From the NCBI RefSeq assembly GCF_014201715.1, contig NZ_JACHFD010000026.1:1-50763 (forward strand): a stretch of DNA of 50,763 bases, written 5' to 3'. The position numbers and the translations under genes were made by a program. The notes beneath the pieces were generated by a model, which saw nothing but the letters and a program-made list of their open reading frames with translations, made no database searches and was not told where the DNA came from. Below, in pieces: positions 16,591 through 25,332 of this stretch. The DNA comes from Haloferula luteola (lineage in GTDB: Bacteria > Verrucomicrobiota > Verrucomicrobiia > Verrucomicrobiales > Akkermansiaceae). Each line of letters opens with the position of its first letter. Within the stretch, counting starts at the first letter, position 1.

Positions 16591-18762
16591 CTACTCGCGC
16601 AGCGCCTCCTCCACCTCCGCGAGCAGGATGCGGGCGGTCACCCACGCATACCACGAACCCTGGGATTCCCCACCGCTGGTGCCGATGTGGTTCGTGTTCT
16701 CGATCACCGGTCCGGAGACGAGGGAAACCAGCTCGCGCGCCGTGTCTTCACGCCCCATCCTGAGCTCCGTCATCGCTAGGATGATGCGCGCGGACGCCTC
16801 GCGGGCAGGGTTGGACCGAGGGGAGGAGAGGCAAAGGTGGGCGCGCTCCGCGGAGGCACGATCTTCCCCGGTGCGGTAATACAACAAAGCCAGCGCGAAC
16901 TCGCCCCACGCCCGCAGCTGTTGGTTTCCCGCCACCGCGCTTTGATCGGATTCGAGGCCGGCGCGCACGATTTTTCCGAGTGGTTGGAGCTTCGCCAGCA
17001 GCTCAGGGCCAGCGGGTTTCAGCAAGCACACCTTGATTACCTGCTCGGCGACAACCGGATGCGTGGTATCCGCGAAGCGCTCGATGGCGAAATCGACGAT
17101 GCGTTGGTAGGCCACCCCGTCACCAGTGTAGCACACCGCTGTGGCGGCGTAGAGAAGGTTCCGTGAAACGATGTCGTTGTCCGACTCGTCCACATTGGAG
17201 ATCGCGCGAACCAGTGCCGCGTAGCGTTGCGCCGCCTCGTCCCAGCGGCCCTCATTGAGGTGCCAGTCCGCTACCTGATGGTACACGTCGCCTGCTTCGA
17301 GCGAGCTGGGGGTGGCGACGGTAGGAATGGATTCCAAAAGCTTGTCGGCTCCGGCACGGTCGCCGTAGCGGAGGAGCACCGCCGCCTGGGAGACGCGGTT
17401 CTGATACTCCGCGACCATGCGCAGTCGGGTCTCGTTCTCGCGGGCGACTTCCGCGATATTGCGCAGGCGCGCTTGTTCCGCGGCAGCCTTGCGTTCGAGG
17501 AAAAACAAGCGCGTGGAAACCCCGAAACCGACCACCAGCGCGAGGATGGCGACCGCTCCGGCAAGGAAGGTCATCTTGTTGCGGCGGACCAGTTTGACCA
17601 GGCGGTAAGTCCGACGCGGCGGCCCCGCTTGAACCGGCTCCCCGGCGAGCAGGCGCTGGACATCAGAGCCCAGTCCGTTGGCGGTGTCGTAACGCTCGTT
17701 CCGCTCCTTCGCCATCGCCTTGCGGACGATCCAGTCCAGCTCCACCAGGCCGCGGTGCTTTCGCACGACCGAGGGGGCCACCGGCACTTCCTCAAGGACC
17801 ATGCGCCTAGCCTCCTGCGCTCCTGCATCTTTCAGTCTCGAGGGATCGAAAGGCGGCTGGCATGTCACCAGTTCGTAAAGCAGCGCACCCAGGCTGTAGA
17901 CATCGCTGCGGGTGTCGATGTCTGCTCCGCCCTCCGCCTGCTCCGGGCTCATGTAGGCCGGCGTGCCGAGGATCTGGCCGTGCTGCGTCGCCGTGGCCGT
18001 GTCGTCCTCCTCGCCGGCGGTCGCCTTGGCGATGCCGAAGTCGATCACCTTCGGCACCGGCTCACCATCGACGAGGCGAACAAGCACATTGGACGGCTTG
18101 ATGTCGCGGTGGATCACGCCCTTCTGATGGGCGTGTTGAATCGCGTTGCAGATGCGAACGAAAAGCTCAAGGCGCTTGCGGAGATCGAGGCTCTCTGCCT
18201 TGCAGAACGCAGTGATGTTTTCCCCGCGGACCAGTTCCATCACGAAAAACGGCCGGCCAGTAAAGGTCGCGCCTGCATCGAGCACCCGCGCGATGTTCGG
18301 GTGTTCCATCATGGAAAGCGCCCGACGCTCCCGCTCGAAGCGCGCGATCACCGACTCCGTGTCCATTCCCAGGCGGATGATCTTCAGCGCCACTTCCCGC
18401 CGCACCGGCTCCAGTTGCTCGGCGCGATAAACGATCCCGCACCCGCCTTCGCCGATCTTTTCGGCAAGACGGAAGTGGGCTAGGTTCACCCCCTTGGGGA
18501 CCTGCATCGCGACTTGGCCGGGATGCGTATCTTCCCCGCCTTCGATGATCGCGATGCGCGCTCGTTTCGGCGGAAGCACCGGCGTCGGTGTGTCGAAAAA
18601 CTGGTCGGCCTTGTCCTGCATGCGTAGCAGCCCGTCGAGCCGCTCGCGGAGTCCGGAGTCATTCTGGCAAGTGGCGTCTAGAAACCTGTCGCGCTCGGTC
18701 TCGTCCTCGAAGCCGGATGCCGCTTCGAACAAGGCGATCTCGATTTTCTTCGTCAAATCCAT
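16591..18762 (-). CDS. Hanks-type Ser/Thr protein kinase with one membrane helix
   Basis: This 723-aa signalling kinase has its catalytic domain at about 97-365: IGEGGCGIVYRAEQ (Gly loop), REVALKII (Lys), VIHRDIKPSNVL (catalytic loop), VIDFGIAKA (DFG) and GTPAYMSPEQAEGG. A single transmembrane helix at about 395-420 (FLAGAVAILALVVGFGVSTR) is followed by a coiled-coil-prone segment (RKAAAEQARLRNIAEVAREN) and a helical TPR-like sensor region outside the kinase. ATG 18762 was preferred to the in-frame GTG at 18777 because AAGGTGG precedes it. It starts 22 bp after the ECF sigma stop, forming the sigma/kinase pair common in Verrucomicrobiota and Planctomycetota. The kinase may phosphorylate the sigma factor; that is a family-level inference. 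Confidence 0.93.
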   Translation of the reverse strand: MDLTKKIEIALFEAASGFEDETERDRFLDATCQNDSGLRERLDGLLRMQDKADQFFDTPTPVLPPKRARIAIIEGGEDTHPGQVAMQVPKGVNLAHFRLAEKIGEGGCGIVYRAEQLEPVRREVALKIIRLGMDTESVIARFERERRALSMMEHPNIARVLDAGATFTGRPFFVMELVRGENITAFCKAESLDLRKRLELFVRICNAIQHAHQKGVIHRDIKPSNVLVRLVDGEPVPKVIDFGIAKATAGEEDDTATATQHGQILGTPAYMSPEQAEGGADIDTRSDVYSLGALLYELVTCQPPFDPSRLKDAGAQEARRMVLEEVPVAPSVVRKHRGLVELDWIVRKAMAKERNERYDTANGLGSDVQRLLAGEPVQAGPPRRTYRLVKLVRRNKMTFLAGAVAILALVVGFGVSTRLFFLERKAAAEQARLRNIAEVARENETRLRMVAEYQNRVSQAAVLLRYGDRAGADKLLESIPTVATPSSLEAGDVYHQVADWHLNEGRWDEAAQRYAALVRAISNVDESDNDIVSRNLLYAATAVCYTGDGVAYQRIVDFAIERFADTTHPVVAEQVIKVCLLKPAGPELLAKLQPLGKIVRAGLESDQSAVAGNQQLRAWGEFALALLYYRTGEDRASAERAHLCLSSPRSNPAREASARIILAMTELRMGREDTARELVSLVSGPVIENTNHIGTSGGESQGSWYAWVTARILLAEVEEALRE

Positions 18763-18784
18763 CACACGCCGAGCCACCTTGGCG

Positions 18785-19345
18785 TCATTGGGTTTCGAGG
18801 ATCAGCTGGAAAAGGCGGGTTTTCGCGTAGGCCCACTGCCGTCTGACCGTTCTTTCCGAAACGCCGAGGACCTCCGCAATCTCGGTCTCCGAGAGCCCCA
18901 CGAAAAACTTCATCGTCACCACCCGCGCGCAGTCGGCATCCTCCTCCTCCAGCCGCTCGAGCGCTTCGTCCACCAGCACGATGCGGTCGTCCCCGTCGGA
19001 AACAGCCACGTCGAAGTCCTCGATGTTCATCGGTCTCGTGCCACCACCGCGTTTTTCCGCGACTTTCCGCCGGGCACGTTCGACCAGGATCCTCCGCATC
19101 GCCCGGGCCGCCGTGCGGAAAAAATGTGCCTTGTCGTTCCATGTCCGCTCTTCCCCGCCCGCGAGCTGGAGCCACGCGTCGTGCACAAGCGCCGTCGGCT
19201 GCAGCGTCTGACCCATCTTTTCGCCAGCCATGTGGCTGGTGGCGAGCAAGCGGAGTTCTCCGTAAACTAGAGGCAGGAGTTCGTCCGAGCCCTTGGCTTC
19301 GTCCTTCTCCAATGCCTGCATGATTCTTGTGAACTCTTCGGACAT
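18785..19345 (-). CDS. ECF RNA polymerase sigma factor (TIGR02999-like)
   Basis: This 186-aa sigma-70 family protein is of the planctomycete/verrucomicrobial ECF type. Region 2 is KGSDELLPLVYGELRLLATS through ALVHDAWLQLAG and KAHFFRTAARAMRRILVERA. Region 4 is VVTMKFFVGLSETEIAEVLG then VSERTVRRQWAYAKTRLF, a clear helix-turn-helix. No anti-sigma factor lies nearby; instead a Ser/Thr kinase follows directly, matching groups where phosphorylation rather than an anti-sigma controls activity. Targets are unknown. Nothing links it specifically to the polysaccharide genes except position. Confidence 0.93.
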   Translation of the reverse strand: MSEEFTRIMQALEKDEAKGSDELLPLVYGELRLLATSHMAGEKMGQTLQPTALVHDAWLQLAGGEERTWNDKAHFFRTAARAMRRILVERARRKVAEKRGGGTRPMNIEDFDVAVSDGDDRIVLVDEALERLEEEDADCARVVTMKFFVGLSETEIAEVLGVSERTVRRQWAYAKTRLFQLILETQ

Positions 19346-19473
19346 GCGGAACTCTTCGAGTTCATCAGATCGAGGTTTCCCCGCAAATTATTTTCGATAG
19401 CGGAGTTCCGGGATCGCCCGAAGGTAGCTCAGGAGGCCTCTAGGGTGGAAGTGCAGTTAGTCCTCGGTCGGCG

Positions 19474-19492
19474 ACGCCCGCAGTGCGGGCGT
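19474..19492. terminator. Hairpin, possible terminator
   Basis: ACGCCCGCA and TGCGGGCGT form a near-perfect palindrome around one base, followed by TTTCC. The T-run is short, so intrinsic termination is uncertain. Confidence 0.35.
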
Positions 19493-19663
19493 TTCCGCGG
19501 ACACCGTTCGGAAACACCACGCTTCTCCTCGATTTCCCCTTTGTCGCCGATCTTGGCAAGCGTGACAGTTCGCTAATCCCGTTGGATGCCTATGGATCAC
19601 TGTAAACCAGGCTGCCCGACAATCGGATCTTGATCGCCGAGTGCACCGTGACAGACATTGGAC

Positions 19664-19684
19664 GATTCCACACGGAATTCACAC
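19664..19684. repeat. Intergenic repeat copy A (gattccacacgga type)
   Basis: A 21-nt segment beginning gattccacacgga is matched at 20 of 21 positions by 30969-30989. Both lie in non-coding DNA. Confidence 0.7.
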
Positions 19685-19800
19685 GAAAGGACCGCAAATT
19701 CAGCGGAACGTCGCGCGACCGGGTGGAAGCCACAGAAGCAGAAATGCCCATGAAAACACGAAATGAAGACGCAAAATCGGGGGCTGAACCAGCCCGACCA

Positions 19801-19832
19801 TCCGGTCCTTCGGGACCGGATTTTCTTTTTCT
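19801..19832 (+). terminator. Strong stem-loop with T-tract
   Basis: TCCGGTCC, loop TTCG, GGACCGGA: a perfect 8-bp stem with the very stable UUCG tetraloop, followed by TTTTCTTTTTCT. This is a textbook Rho-independent terminator on the plus strand, yet no plus-strand gene lies upstream (the nearest gene runs away on minus). It may end an unannotated small RNA or be part of a dispersed repeat. Confidence 0.75.
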
Positions 19833-20008
19833 GGGCTTTCATGGGCATCTTTACGGGTTGGGGTTCTGGACATCACGCATAGTGGCGCATCGTTGACGAT
19901 CGATTCGTGTGAAATCTGTTGGAAATCCGACCGATTTCTGTCGTGGATCGAGGGTGTTTGAGCCCGTTTCCGTCGCGTCCGTAGCGGGGGTGTCCATCGT
20001 CTCCGCTT

Positions 20009-20033
20009 TGCCAGATTGGGCGGGCGGATCAAG
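20009..20033 (-). repeat. Intergenic repeat copy B (Cttgatc...ccaatctggca type)
   Basis: Read on minus, this 25-nt segment begins CTTGATC and ends CCAATCTGGCA. It agrees with 30829-30853 on plus at 22 of 25 positions. Together with copy A it suggests a dispersed non-coding element. Confidence 0.6.
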
Positions 20034-20297
20034 AGTGTAGTCGATTGGCGATCCAAAGGAACGTTGATAGAGCTAGGCTTCGGCGTTTCCAGTATCAACG
20101 CGATGAAATAGGGAGGCAACGGGCGGCAAGCGACGAAAGGGTGCTTTCGCACTGATAGCGGGCAGGGCGAAGCCTGCGGGTTGATGGGTTTCCAGTGAAA
20201 CTCTCCGGGTCAATTGTGATGATAGTCTTCGAACGGCAGTAAAAGCCGTCGACTCACCATCCGAAAAGGGCGATCGAGTCCTTTCTACAAAGTCACG

Positions 20298-21128
20298 ATG
20301 AAAACACTCCAGATGCCCGCTCCTTCGCAAACCGCAACGCTCGACACCGGGGCGCTGCGGAGCTCGTTCCTGCTCGAGGAATTGTTCCGCCCCGGCGAGC
20401 TGACGCTGGTATATACCGACCTCGACCGGGCGATCATCGGCTCGGCGGTGCCGCAGGGCAGCCCGCTGGTGCTGGACTCGGCCGACGAACTGCGCGCGTC
20501 GTACTTCTGCGAGCGCCGCGAGATGGGCGTGCTGAACTTCGGCGCCAAGGGGACGGTCATGGTGGACGGCGTGGCGCACGAGCTCGACAAGTGCGACTGC
20601 CTCTACATCGGCCGGGGCAGCAAGGAGGTGTCCTTCGCCAGCGCCGACGCGTCCTCGCCCGCGGAATTCTACCTGATCAGCTACCCGGCGCATGCCGCGT
20701 ATCCGACGATCAAGGCGACGCCGGCCGACGCGACGCGGGTCGAGCTCGGCACCAAGGAGGAGTGCAACGAGCGCACTATCTGCCAATACATCCACGAGAA
20801 CGGCATCAAGAGCTGTCAGCTTGTGATGGGCTACACCGAGTTCAAGCCGGGGAGCATCTGGAACACAATGCCGGCCCACACCCACCTGCGCCGCAGCGAG
20901 GTCTACTGCTAGTTCGACGTGCCGCAGGGCCACGCGGTGCTGCACATGATGGGCGAGCCGCAGGAACCCCGTCCGCTGTGGGTGCGCGATCGCCAAGCGG
21001 TGCTCTCGCCGGCATGGTCGATCCACTGCGGTTGCGGCACCGCCGCCTACCGCTTCGTGTGGGCGATGGGCGGTGAAAACCAGGCGTTCACCGACATGGA
21101 CAAGGTCGAAATCTCCACCCTGCGATGA
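20298..21128 (+). pseudogene. kduI: 5-keto-4-deoxyuronate isomerase KduI, amber stop at codon 205
   Basis: KduI converts 5-keto-4-deoxyuronate (from unsaturated galacturonate) to 2,5-diketo-3-deoxygluconate. The frame runs from ATG 20298 to TGA 21126-21128, 276 codons, matching the about 278-aa E. coli enzyme, but codon 205 is TAG (20910-20912). Family landmarks lie on both sides: RASYFCERREMGVLNFG and the metal-binding MPAHTHLRRSEVY before, HMMGEPQEPRPLWVRDRQAV and SPAWSIHCGCGTAAYRFVW after. The expected residue is Tyr (EVYxYF), so one base change TAC to TAG explains it. The downstream third is conserved, so the lesion is recent or a sequencing error. Its TGA overlaps the kduD ATG (ATGA). 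Confidence 0.92.
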
Positions 21129-21893
21129 GCGTTCTTTCCACATTCGACCTGGCGGGGAAGACCGCCCTGGTAACCGGTTGCAAGCGCGGCATCGGATTCG
21201 CGATGGCCGAAGCGCTCGCCGAGGCGGGCGCGGACATCATCGGCGTGAGCGCCTCGCTCGAGCCGGACAGCGAGATCGAAAAGGCGGTCAAGTCGCTCGG
21301 CCGCAAGTTCACCGCCTACCAGTGCGATTTCTCCGACCGCGCCGAGGTGAAGGCGTTCGCCGCGAAGGTCCTCTCGGAGCAGGGCACGCCGGACATCCTC
21401 GTCAACAACGCCGGAACGATCCAACGCACCCCGGCGGCCGAGCATCCGGACGAGATGTGGTACCGAGGTCATCGAGGTGAACCTCAACGCGCAGTTCCTG
21501 CTCAGCCGCGAGATCGGCGCGCGGATGATCGAGCGGGGCTCGGGGAAGATCATCTTCACCGCCTCGCTGCTGACCTTCCAGGGCGGCATCACGGTGCCGG
21601 GCTACGCGGCATCCAAGGGCGGCATCGGCCAGCTCACCAAGGCGCTGGCCAACGAGTGGGCGGGCAAGGGGGTGAACGTGAACGCGATTGCGCCCGGCTA
21701 CATCGCCACCGACAACACCGAGGCGCTGCGTGATGATCCGACCCGCAGCCAGCAGATCCTGGCGCGAATTCCGGCGGGGCGCTGGGGCGAGCCCGATGAC
21801 TTCAATGGGCCGGTGGTTTTCCTCGCCTCGCGCGCGGCAGACTACCTCCACGGGGAAGTTCTCGTCGTGGATGGGGGGTGGATGGGCCGCTGA
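21125..21893 (+). pseudogene. kduD: 2-deoxy-D-gluconate 3-dehydrogenase KduD, one-base insertion
   Basis: KduD is an NAD-dependent short-chain dehydrogenase reducing 2,5-diketo-3-deoxygluconate to KDG. The N-terminal frame has the Rossmann motif ALVTGCKRGIGFAMAEALAE and [18 protein letters not shown]. The C-terminal frame has [30 protein letters not shown], the catalytic YAASKGG (Tyr/Lys) and [13 protein letters not shown], ending [10 protein letters not shown]. The two frames meet near 21461, where ATGTGGTACCGAG has one extra base; removing T21461 gives EMWTEVIEVN. The corrected length, 255 aa, fits the 253-aa E. coli enzyme. Start overlaps the kduI stop. Confidence 0.93.
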
Positions 21894-21933
21894 TGGATCT
21901 CCCGCCACTAGACAATCAAACGACTGACTTTTT

Positions 21934-23017
21934 ATGTCCCTGACCTTCCGTTCCGCCGACTCCGTTGCCTTCGACATCATCTCTCTGGGCGAAATTATGC
22001 TGCGCTTCGATCCCGGTGACGGGCGCGTCCGGACGACGCGCCGATTCGTTGTCTGGGAAGGCGGTGGCGATTACAACGTCGCCCGTGGCCTCCGCCGCTG
22101 CTTTGGCAAGCGCGCCGCCGTGGTGACTGCCTTCGCCGACAACGACATCGGCCGCCTGCTCGAGGACTTCATTCTTCAGGGCGGCGTCGACACCCGGTTC
22201 ATCAAATGGGCGGAGTTCGATGGCCTTGGCCGCAACGTCCGCAATGGTCTGAACTTCACCGAGAAGGGCTTTGGCGTTCGCGGGGCGAAGGGTACGCCTG
22301 ATCGAGGTCTGACGGCCGCGATGCAGATGAAGCCGGGCGACATCGATTGGGAGGAAGTTTTTGGGAAGCAGGGCAGCCGCTGGTTCCACACCGGGGGCAT
22401 CTTTGCCGCGCTTTCCGAAACGACCGCCGAGCTCACCATCGAAGCATGCAAGGCCGCGAAGAAGCACGGCACGATCGTTTCCTACGACCTCAACTATCGC
22501 CCGAGCCTGTGGAAGAGCATCGGAGGCCTGGCCAAGGCGCAGGAGGTGAACCGCGAAGTCGCCAAGTATGTCGACGTGATGATCGGCAACGAGGAAGACT
22601 TCACCGCGTCGCTCGGCTTCGAGGTCGAAGGCGTCAGCGAGCACGTTACCGGCCTCCAGGTCGACAACTTCAAGGACATGATCAAACGCGCGGTCGCCGA
22701 CTTCCCGAACTTCCAGGTCGTTGCAACCACGCTGCGCGACCATCAACGACTGGGGCGCGATATGCTGGCACGACGGCGAGTTCCACGAAGCCAACCACTG
22801 GCCGAAGCTGGAAATCTACGACCGCGTCGGCGGCGGTGACTCGTTCGCCAGCGGCCTGGCTTACGGCTTCATGGAATTCAACGACGCCAAGATGGCCGTG
22901 GAATACGGCGCCGCCCACGGTGCGCTGGCCATGACCACCCCGGGCGATACCACCATGGCCACTGTCGACGAGGTGAAGAAGCTTGTCGGCGGCGGTTCGG
23001 CGAGGGTGGACAGGTGA
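21934..23017 (+). pseudogene. kdgK: 2-keto-3-deoxygluconate kinase KdgK, frameshifted near 22735
   Basis: A PfkB-family sugar kinase that phosphorylates KDG to KDPG. The first 265 codons read IISLGEIMLRFDPGDG, EGGGDYNVARGLRRCFGKRA and IVSYDLNYRPSLWKS, as in KdgK proteins. After VVATTLR (about 22735) the frame is lost. The remainder in another frame is ATINDWGAICWHDGEFHEAN and the catalytic RVGGGDSFASGLAYGF (GGGDxF, anion hole and catalytic Asp). Related kinases have a few extra residues between TTLR and NDWGA, so the event is more likely a small deletion than a simple insertion. It lies 40 bp after kduD in the same operon. Confidence 0.9.
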
Positions 23018-23035
23018 ACTAGGCTTCCGGGTTCA

Positions 23036-23656
23036 ATGAAGATTTTCGGTTTCGTGGACGATCGCTGGCATCCCGGCGAGATTCCGCGACGGGGCTTGGA
23101 AGGGCTTGGTGATTTCGAATGGATTGAGGATGGATTGGCTTGGTCGTTGGACAGCTTGTTCCGGCATCGGCTCGCTGTTCTGGCCAAGGCGAATCAGCGC
23201 AAGGCCGCGGACACCACGCCGTGGGTGGATGACAGAGTGGGAGATTCCTTTCAGGACTGGGTTCAACAGGGAGGCGGTTTTCTCGTGATCCACTCGGGGA
23301 CATCGGGCTACGAGAACATTCCCTCGATGAGGGGGCTTTCGGCGGGTGCTTTCGCGAGCCACCCCGAGCAGTGTCCGGTCACCGTCGAGCCGGTTGCCGG
23401 GCATCCTCTGTGCGAGGGCATCGAGTCCTTCACTGAAACAGACGAGCACTACGTGATGCATTTCGACGATGCTTCGGCTGATGTCTTCCTCCGATCCCGC
23501 TCCGCGCATGGCGTTCAGCCGGCGGGCTGGCGGCGGACGGTGGGCAAGGGACGCGTGTGTGTCCTGACGCCCGGCCACCGTATCGAGGTATGGCTGCGCC
23601 CGGAGTTCCGCGAGCTTCTCAGACGCTGTCTTCTATGGTGCGGCGGCGAGGCGTGA
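23036..23656 (+). CDS. ThuA-like domain protein
   Basis: This 206-aa protein has the ThuA (trehalose-utilisation) glutamine-amidotransferase-like fold: IFGFVDDRWHPG, GGGFLVIHSGTSGYENIP, HPLCEGIESFTETDEHYVMH and GKGRVCVLTPGHRIEVW. ThuA proteins are associated with disaccharide oxidation, and their reaction is not settled. There is no signal peptide, so it acts in the cytoplasm. It is the fourth gene of the kduI-kduD-kdgK operon, 18 bp after kdgK, and its 3' end overlaps the convergent ROK kinase gene by 24 bp. It is the only plus-strand gene of the operon without a lesion. Confidence 0.8.
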   Translation: MKIFGFVDDRWHPGEIPRRGLEGLGDFEWIEDGLAWSLDSLFRHRLAVLAKANQRKAADTTPWVDDRVGDSFQDWVQQGGGFLVIHSGTSGYENIPSMRGLSAGAFASHPEQCPVTVEPVAGHPLCEGIESFTETDEHYVMHFDDASADVFLRSRSAHGVQPAGWRRTVGKGRVCVLTPGHRIEVWLRPEFRELLRRCLLWCGGEA

Positions 23657-24523
23657 ATCGTCGTCGCCATGAGCCAGTGCGGTGAGCATCAGGGCACCGG
23701 CAATTCCAGCTTGCTGGCCGAGCGCCGGAGCGACGATGAACGGCTCTTCTAGGGTCGGGTAATAGCCGCCAGCCAAGCGGGTGAGCTGGGCCTCCACTTT
23801 CGCATGGAAGTCCTCGGCCTGGGAAACCCCGCCGCCGATGATGACCTGGAGCGGTGACATCGTGGCGAGCAGTGCCAGCGCAGCGTGGGCAAGGTACCAG
23901 GCCTCGCACTCCCAGGCGGGGTGACTGCTAGCCAGATCGTGGGCAGGACGGCCCCATCGCGTGGCGATGGCTGGTCCACTGGCCAGGCCTTCGAGGCAGT
24001 CGCCATGGAAGGGGCACAGCCCGGCGAAGTCGTCGCTGGGAGCGCGCGGGACTTTGAAATGGCCGAACTCCGGGTGCAGCGCGTCGTGGACCAGCCGGCC
24101 ACCGCTGAGGAGTCCCGCGCCGATGCCGGTGCCAATGGTGATATAAACGACGTCATCGAGCCCCGCCGCCGCGCCGATCCGGGATTCCGCGAGGGCAGCG
24201 GCGTTGACGTCGGTTTCCATGATGACCCGCGCGGCGGGAAAGGCTTCGCTCAGGAATCCGGCGATCGAAAAGCCCGACCAGCCTGGCTTCGGGGTGGCGA
24301 GCAGGCGGCCGTAGTCGGCGTGCCCGGGATTCACGACGATCGGCCCGAAGGCTCCGACGCCGATGGCTTCCGGGGTGCTCCGTTCCCGCAGTCAGGCGAT
24401 GGCCCTGCCGAGGGTTTCCCCCGGCGTGGTGGTCGGAAAGCGCGACTCCTCGTCGACCCGTCCTTCCGGCGTGCCGATGGCGACGACGGTCTTGGTGCCG
24501 CCGAGTTCGATGCCCGCGACCAT
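23633..24523 (-). pseudogene. ROK-family sugar kinase (fructokinase-like), TGA in place of Trp
   Basis: ROK kinases phosphorylate hexoses. From ATG 24523 the frame gives VAGIELGGTKTVVAIGTPEG (phosphate loop), then ETLGRAIA followed by TGA (24392-24394) where a Trp is expected, then LRERSTPEAIGVGAFGPIVV. The rest is intact: METDVNAAALAESR, ITIGTGIGAGLL, HPEFGHFKVPR and the zinc motif CPFHGDCLEGLASGPA, which points to the fructokinase-type subgroup. A TGG-to-TGA change explains the stop. Translation could restart only downstream of it, which would lose the phosphate loop. It starts 4 bp after the kdgA stop. Confidence 0.88.
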
Positions 24524-24527
24524 GGGC

Positions 24528-25160
24528 TCAGCGGGCGGCGGCGGCCGCGGCGAGGGCTTCGCGGGTCAGCCGGGTGATCTCGGACCATTTCCCGGCGTTG
24601 ACCAGGGCCTTGTCCACCATCCACGAACCGCCGATGGCGGCGACCACCGGGAGTTTGAGGTAGCTTTCCAACTGGCCGGACGAGATCCCGCCGGTGGGGA
24701 TGAACTTGACGCCGGTGTGGGAATAGGGGCCGGCCAGCGCCTTGAGCATGGCGGTGCCGCCCGCCACCTCGGCGGGGAAGAATTTCAACAACTTGCAGTC
24801 CAGCGAGAGCGCGCGCTCGACATCGCTGGGCGTCATCACGCCGGGTGAGAACCGCAGGCCGACCTCGCGGGCCTTCCTGATGATCGCGGGATTGAGTCCC
24901 GGGGCGAGGCCGAACACGGCACCGGCATTCTTGGCGCGCGCCACCTGATCCTCATCGATCAGGGTGCCCGCGCCCAGCAGGATCTCGGGGAAGCGGGCGG
25001 CGATGCGGCGGATCGATTCCTCCGCGGCGGCGGTGCGGAAGGTGATCTCCGTGATGTCGAGCCCGCCTTCCAGGAGAGCTTCGGCGAGGGGTTCGGCGGA
25101 GGCGGCGTCGTCGAGGACGACGACCGGGACAATCCTTTTGGCAACGATGTGGTCGATCAT
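24528..25160 (-). CDS. eda: KDPG aldolase
   Basis: This 210-aa class I aldolase splits 2-keto-3-deoxy-6-phosphogluconate to pyruvate and glyceraldehyde-3-phosphate, the last step of uronate breakdown. Motifs are GLDITEITFRTAAAEESIR (catalytic Glu), ILLGAGTLIDEDQVARAKNA, SPGVMTPSDVE and LLKFFPAEVAGG (Schiff-base Lys), then FIPTGGISSGQLESYL for phosphate binding and AIGGSWMV. Length is normal and no lesion is visible. It heads a minus-strand pair with the ROK kinase, convergent to kduI-kduD-kdgK. It may stay intact because it can also serve other KDPG sources. Confidence 0.94.
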   Translation of the reverse strand: MIDHIVAKRIVPVVVLDDAASAEPLAEALLEGGLDITEITFRTAAAEESIRRIAARFPEILLGAGTLIDEDQVARAKNAGAVFGLAPGLNPAIIRKAREVGLRFSPGVMTPSDVERALSLDCKLLKFFPAEVAGGTAMLKALAGPYSHTGVKFIPTGGISSGQLESYLKLPVVAAIGGSWMVDKALVNAGKWSEITRLTREALAAAAAAR

Positions 25161-25332
25161 GGAATCTGTGCGGTCAGATGAATGGCGCGCACGATTTCAC
25201 AGGCTATCCAGCGGGAGAACAGAGAAGCGGGTGAACATGGAAACCCAAAAGAGAGGCGGACCTGTTGGTCGCGTCAGGTTTACATGGTAATCAGGGTTGT
25301 CGATGGTGTCTGTTCTTCGACGACGTAACTCT

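Larger units (their letters stand above)
19346..20297. other. 952-bp gene-free region between the sigma factor and kduI
   Basis: No convincing coding sequence: short ORFs here have atypical composition and no family motifs. It holds a hairpin at 19474-19492, a repeat at 19664-19684 shared with 30969-30989, a strong stem-loop with T-run at 19801-19832, an outer inverted repeat bracketing that stem-loop (atgcccatgaaa at 19744-19755, tttcatgggcat at 19838-19849), and a 25-nt repeat at 20009-20033 shared with 30829-30853. The last 100 bases should include the kduI promoter; I see no confident -35/-10 pair. Confidence 0.7.

Noticed and set aside
19597..19848. 83-codon minus-strand ORF in the gene-free region
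   Set aside because: It spans the terminator-like stem-loop and inverted repeat, has odd Phe/Cys-rich composition and matches no family.
20910..20912. Pyrrolysine at the kduI amber codon
   Set aside because: The expected residue is a Tyr, not a lysine-like residue, and there is no sign of pyrrolysine machinery in the window.
20073..21143. 356-codon minus-strand ORF opposite kduI
   Set aside because: It is antisense to a recognised gene, and its conserved look comes from the kduI codon pattern.
24392..24394. UGA recoding as Trp or selenocysteine in the ROK kinase
   Set aside because: Other genes here (GH43, kduD, tnpC) end in TGA, no SECIS-like hairpin is apparent, and ROK kinases have no selenocysteine. 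A nonsense change is simpler.
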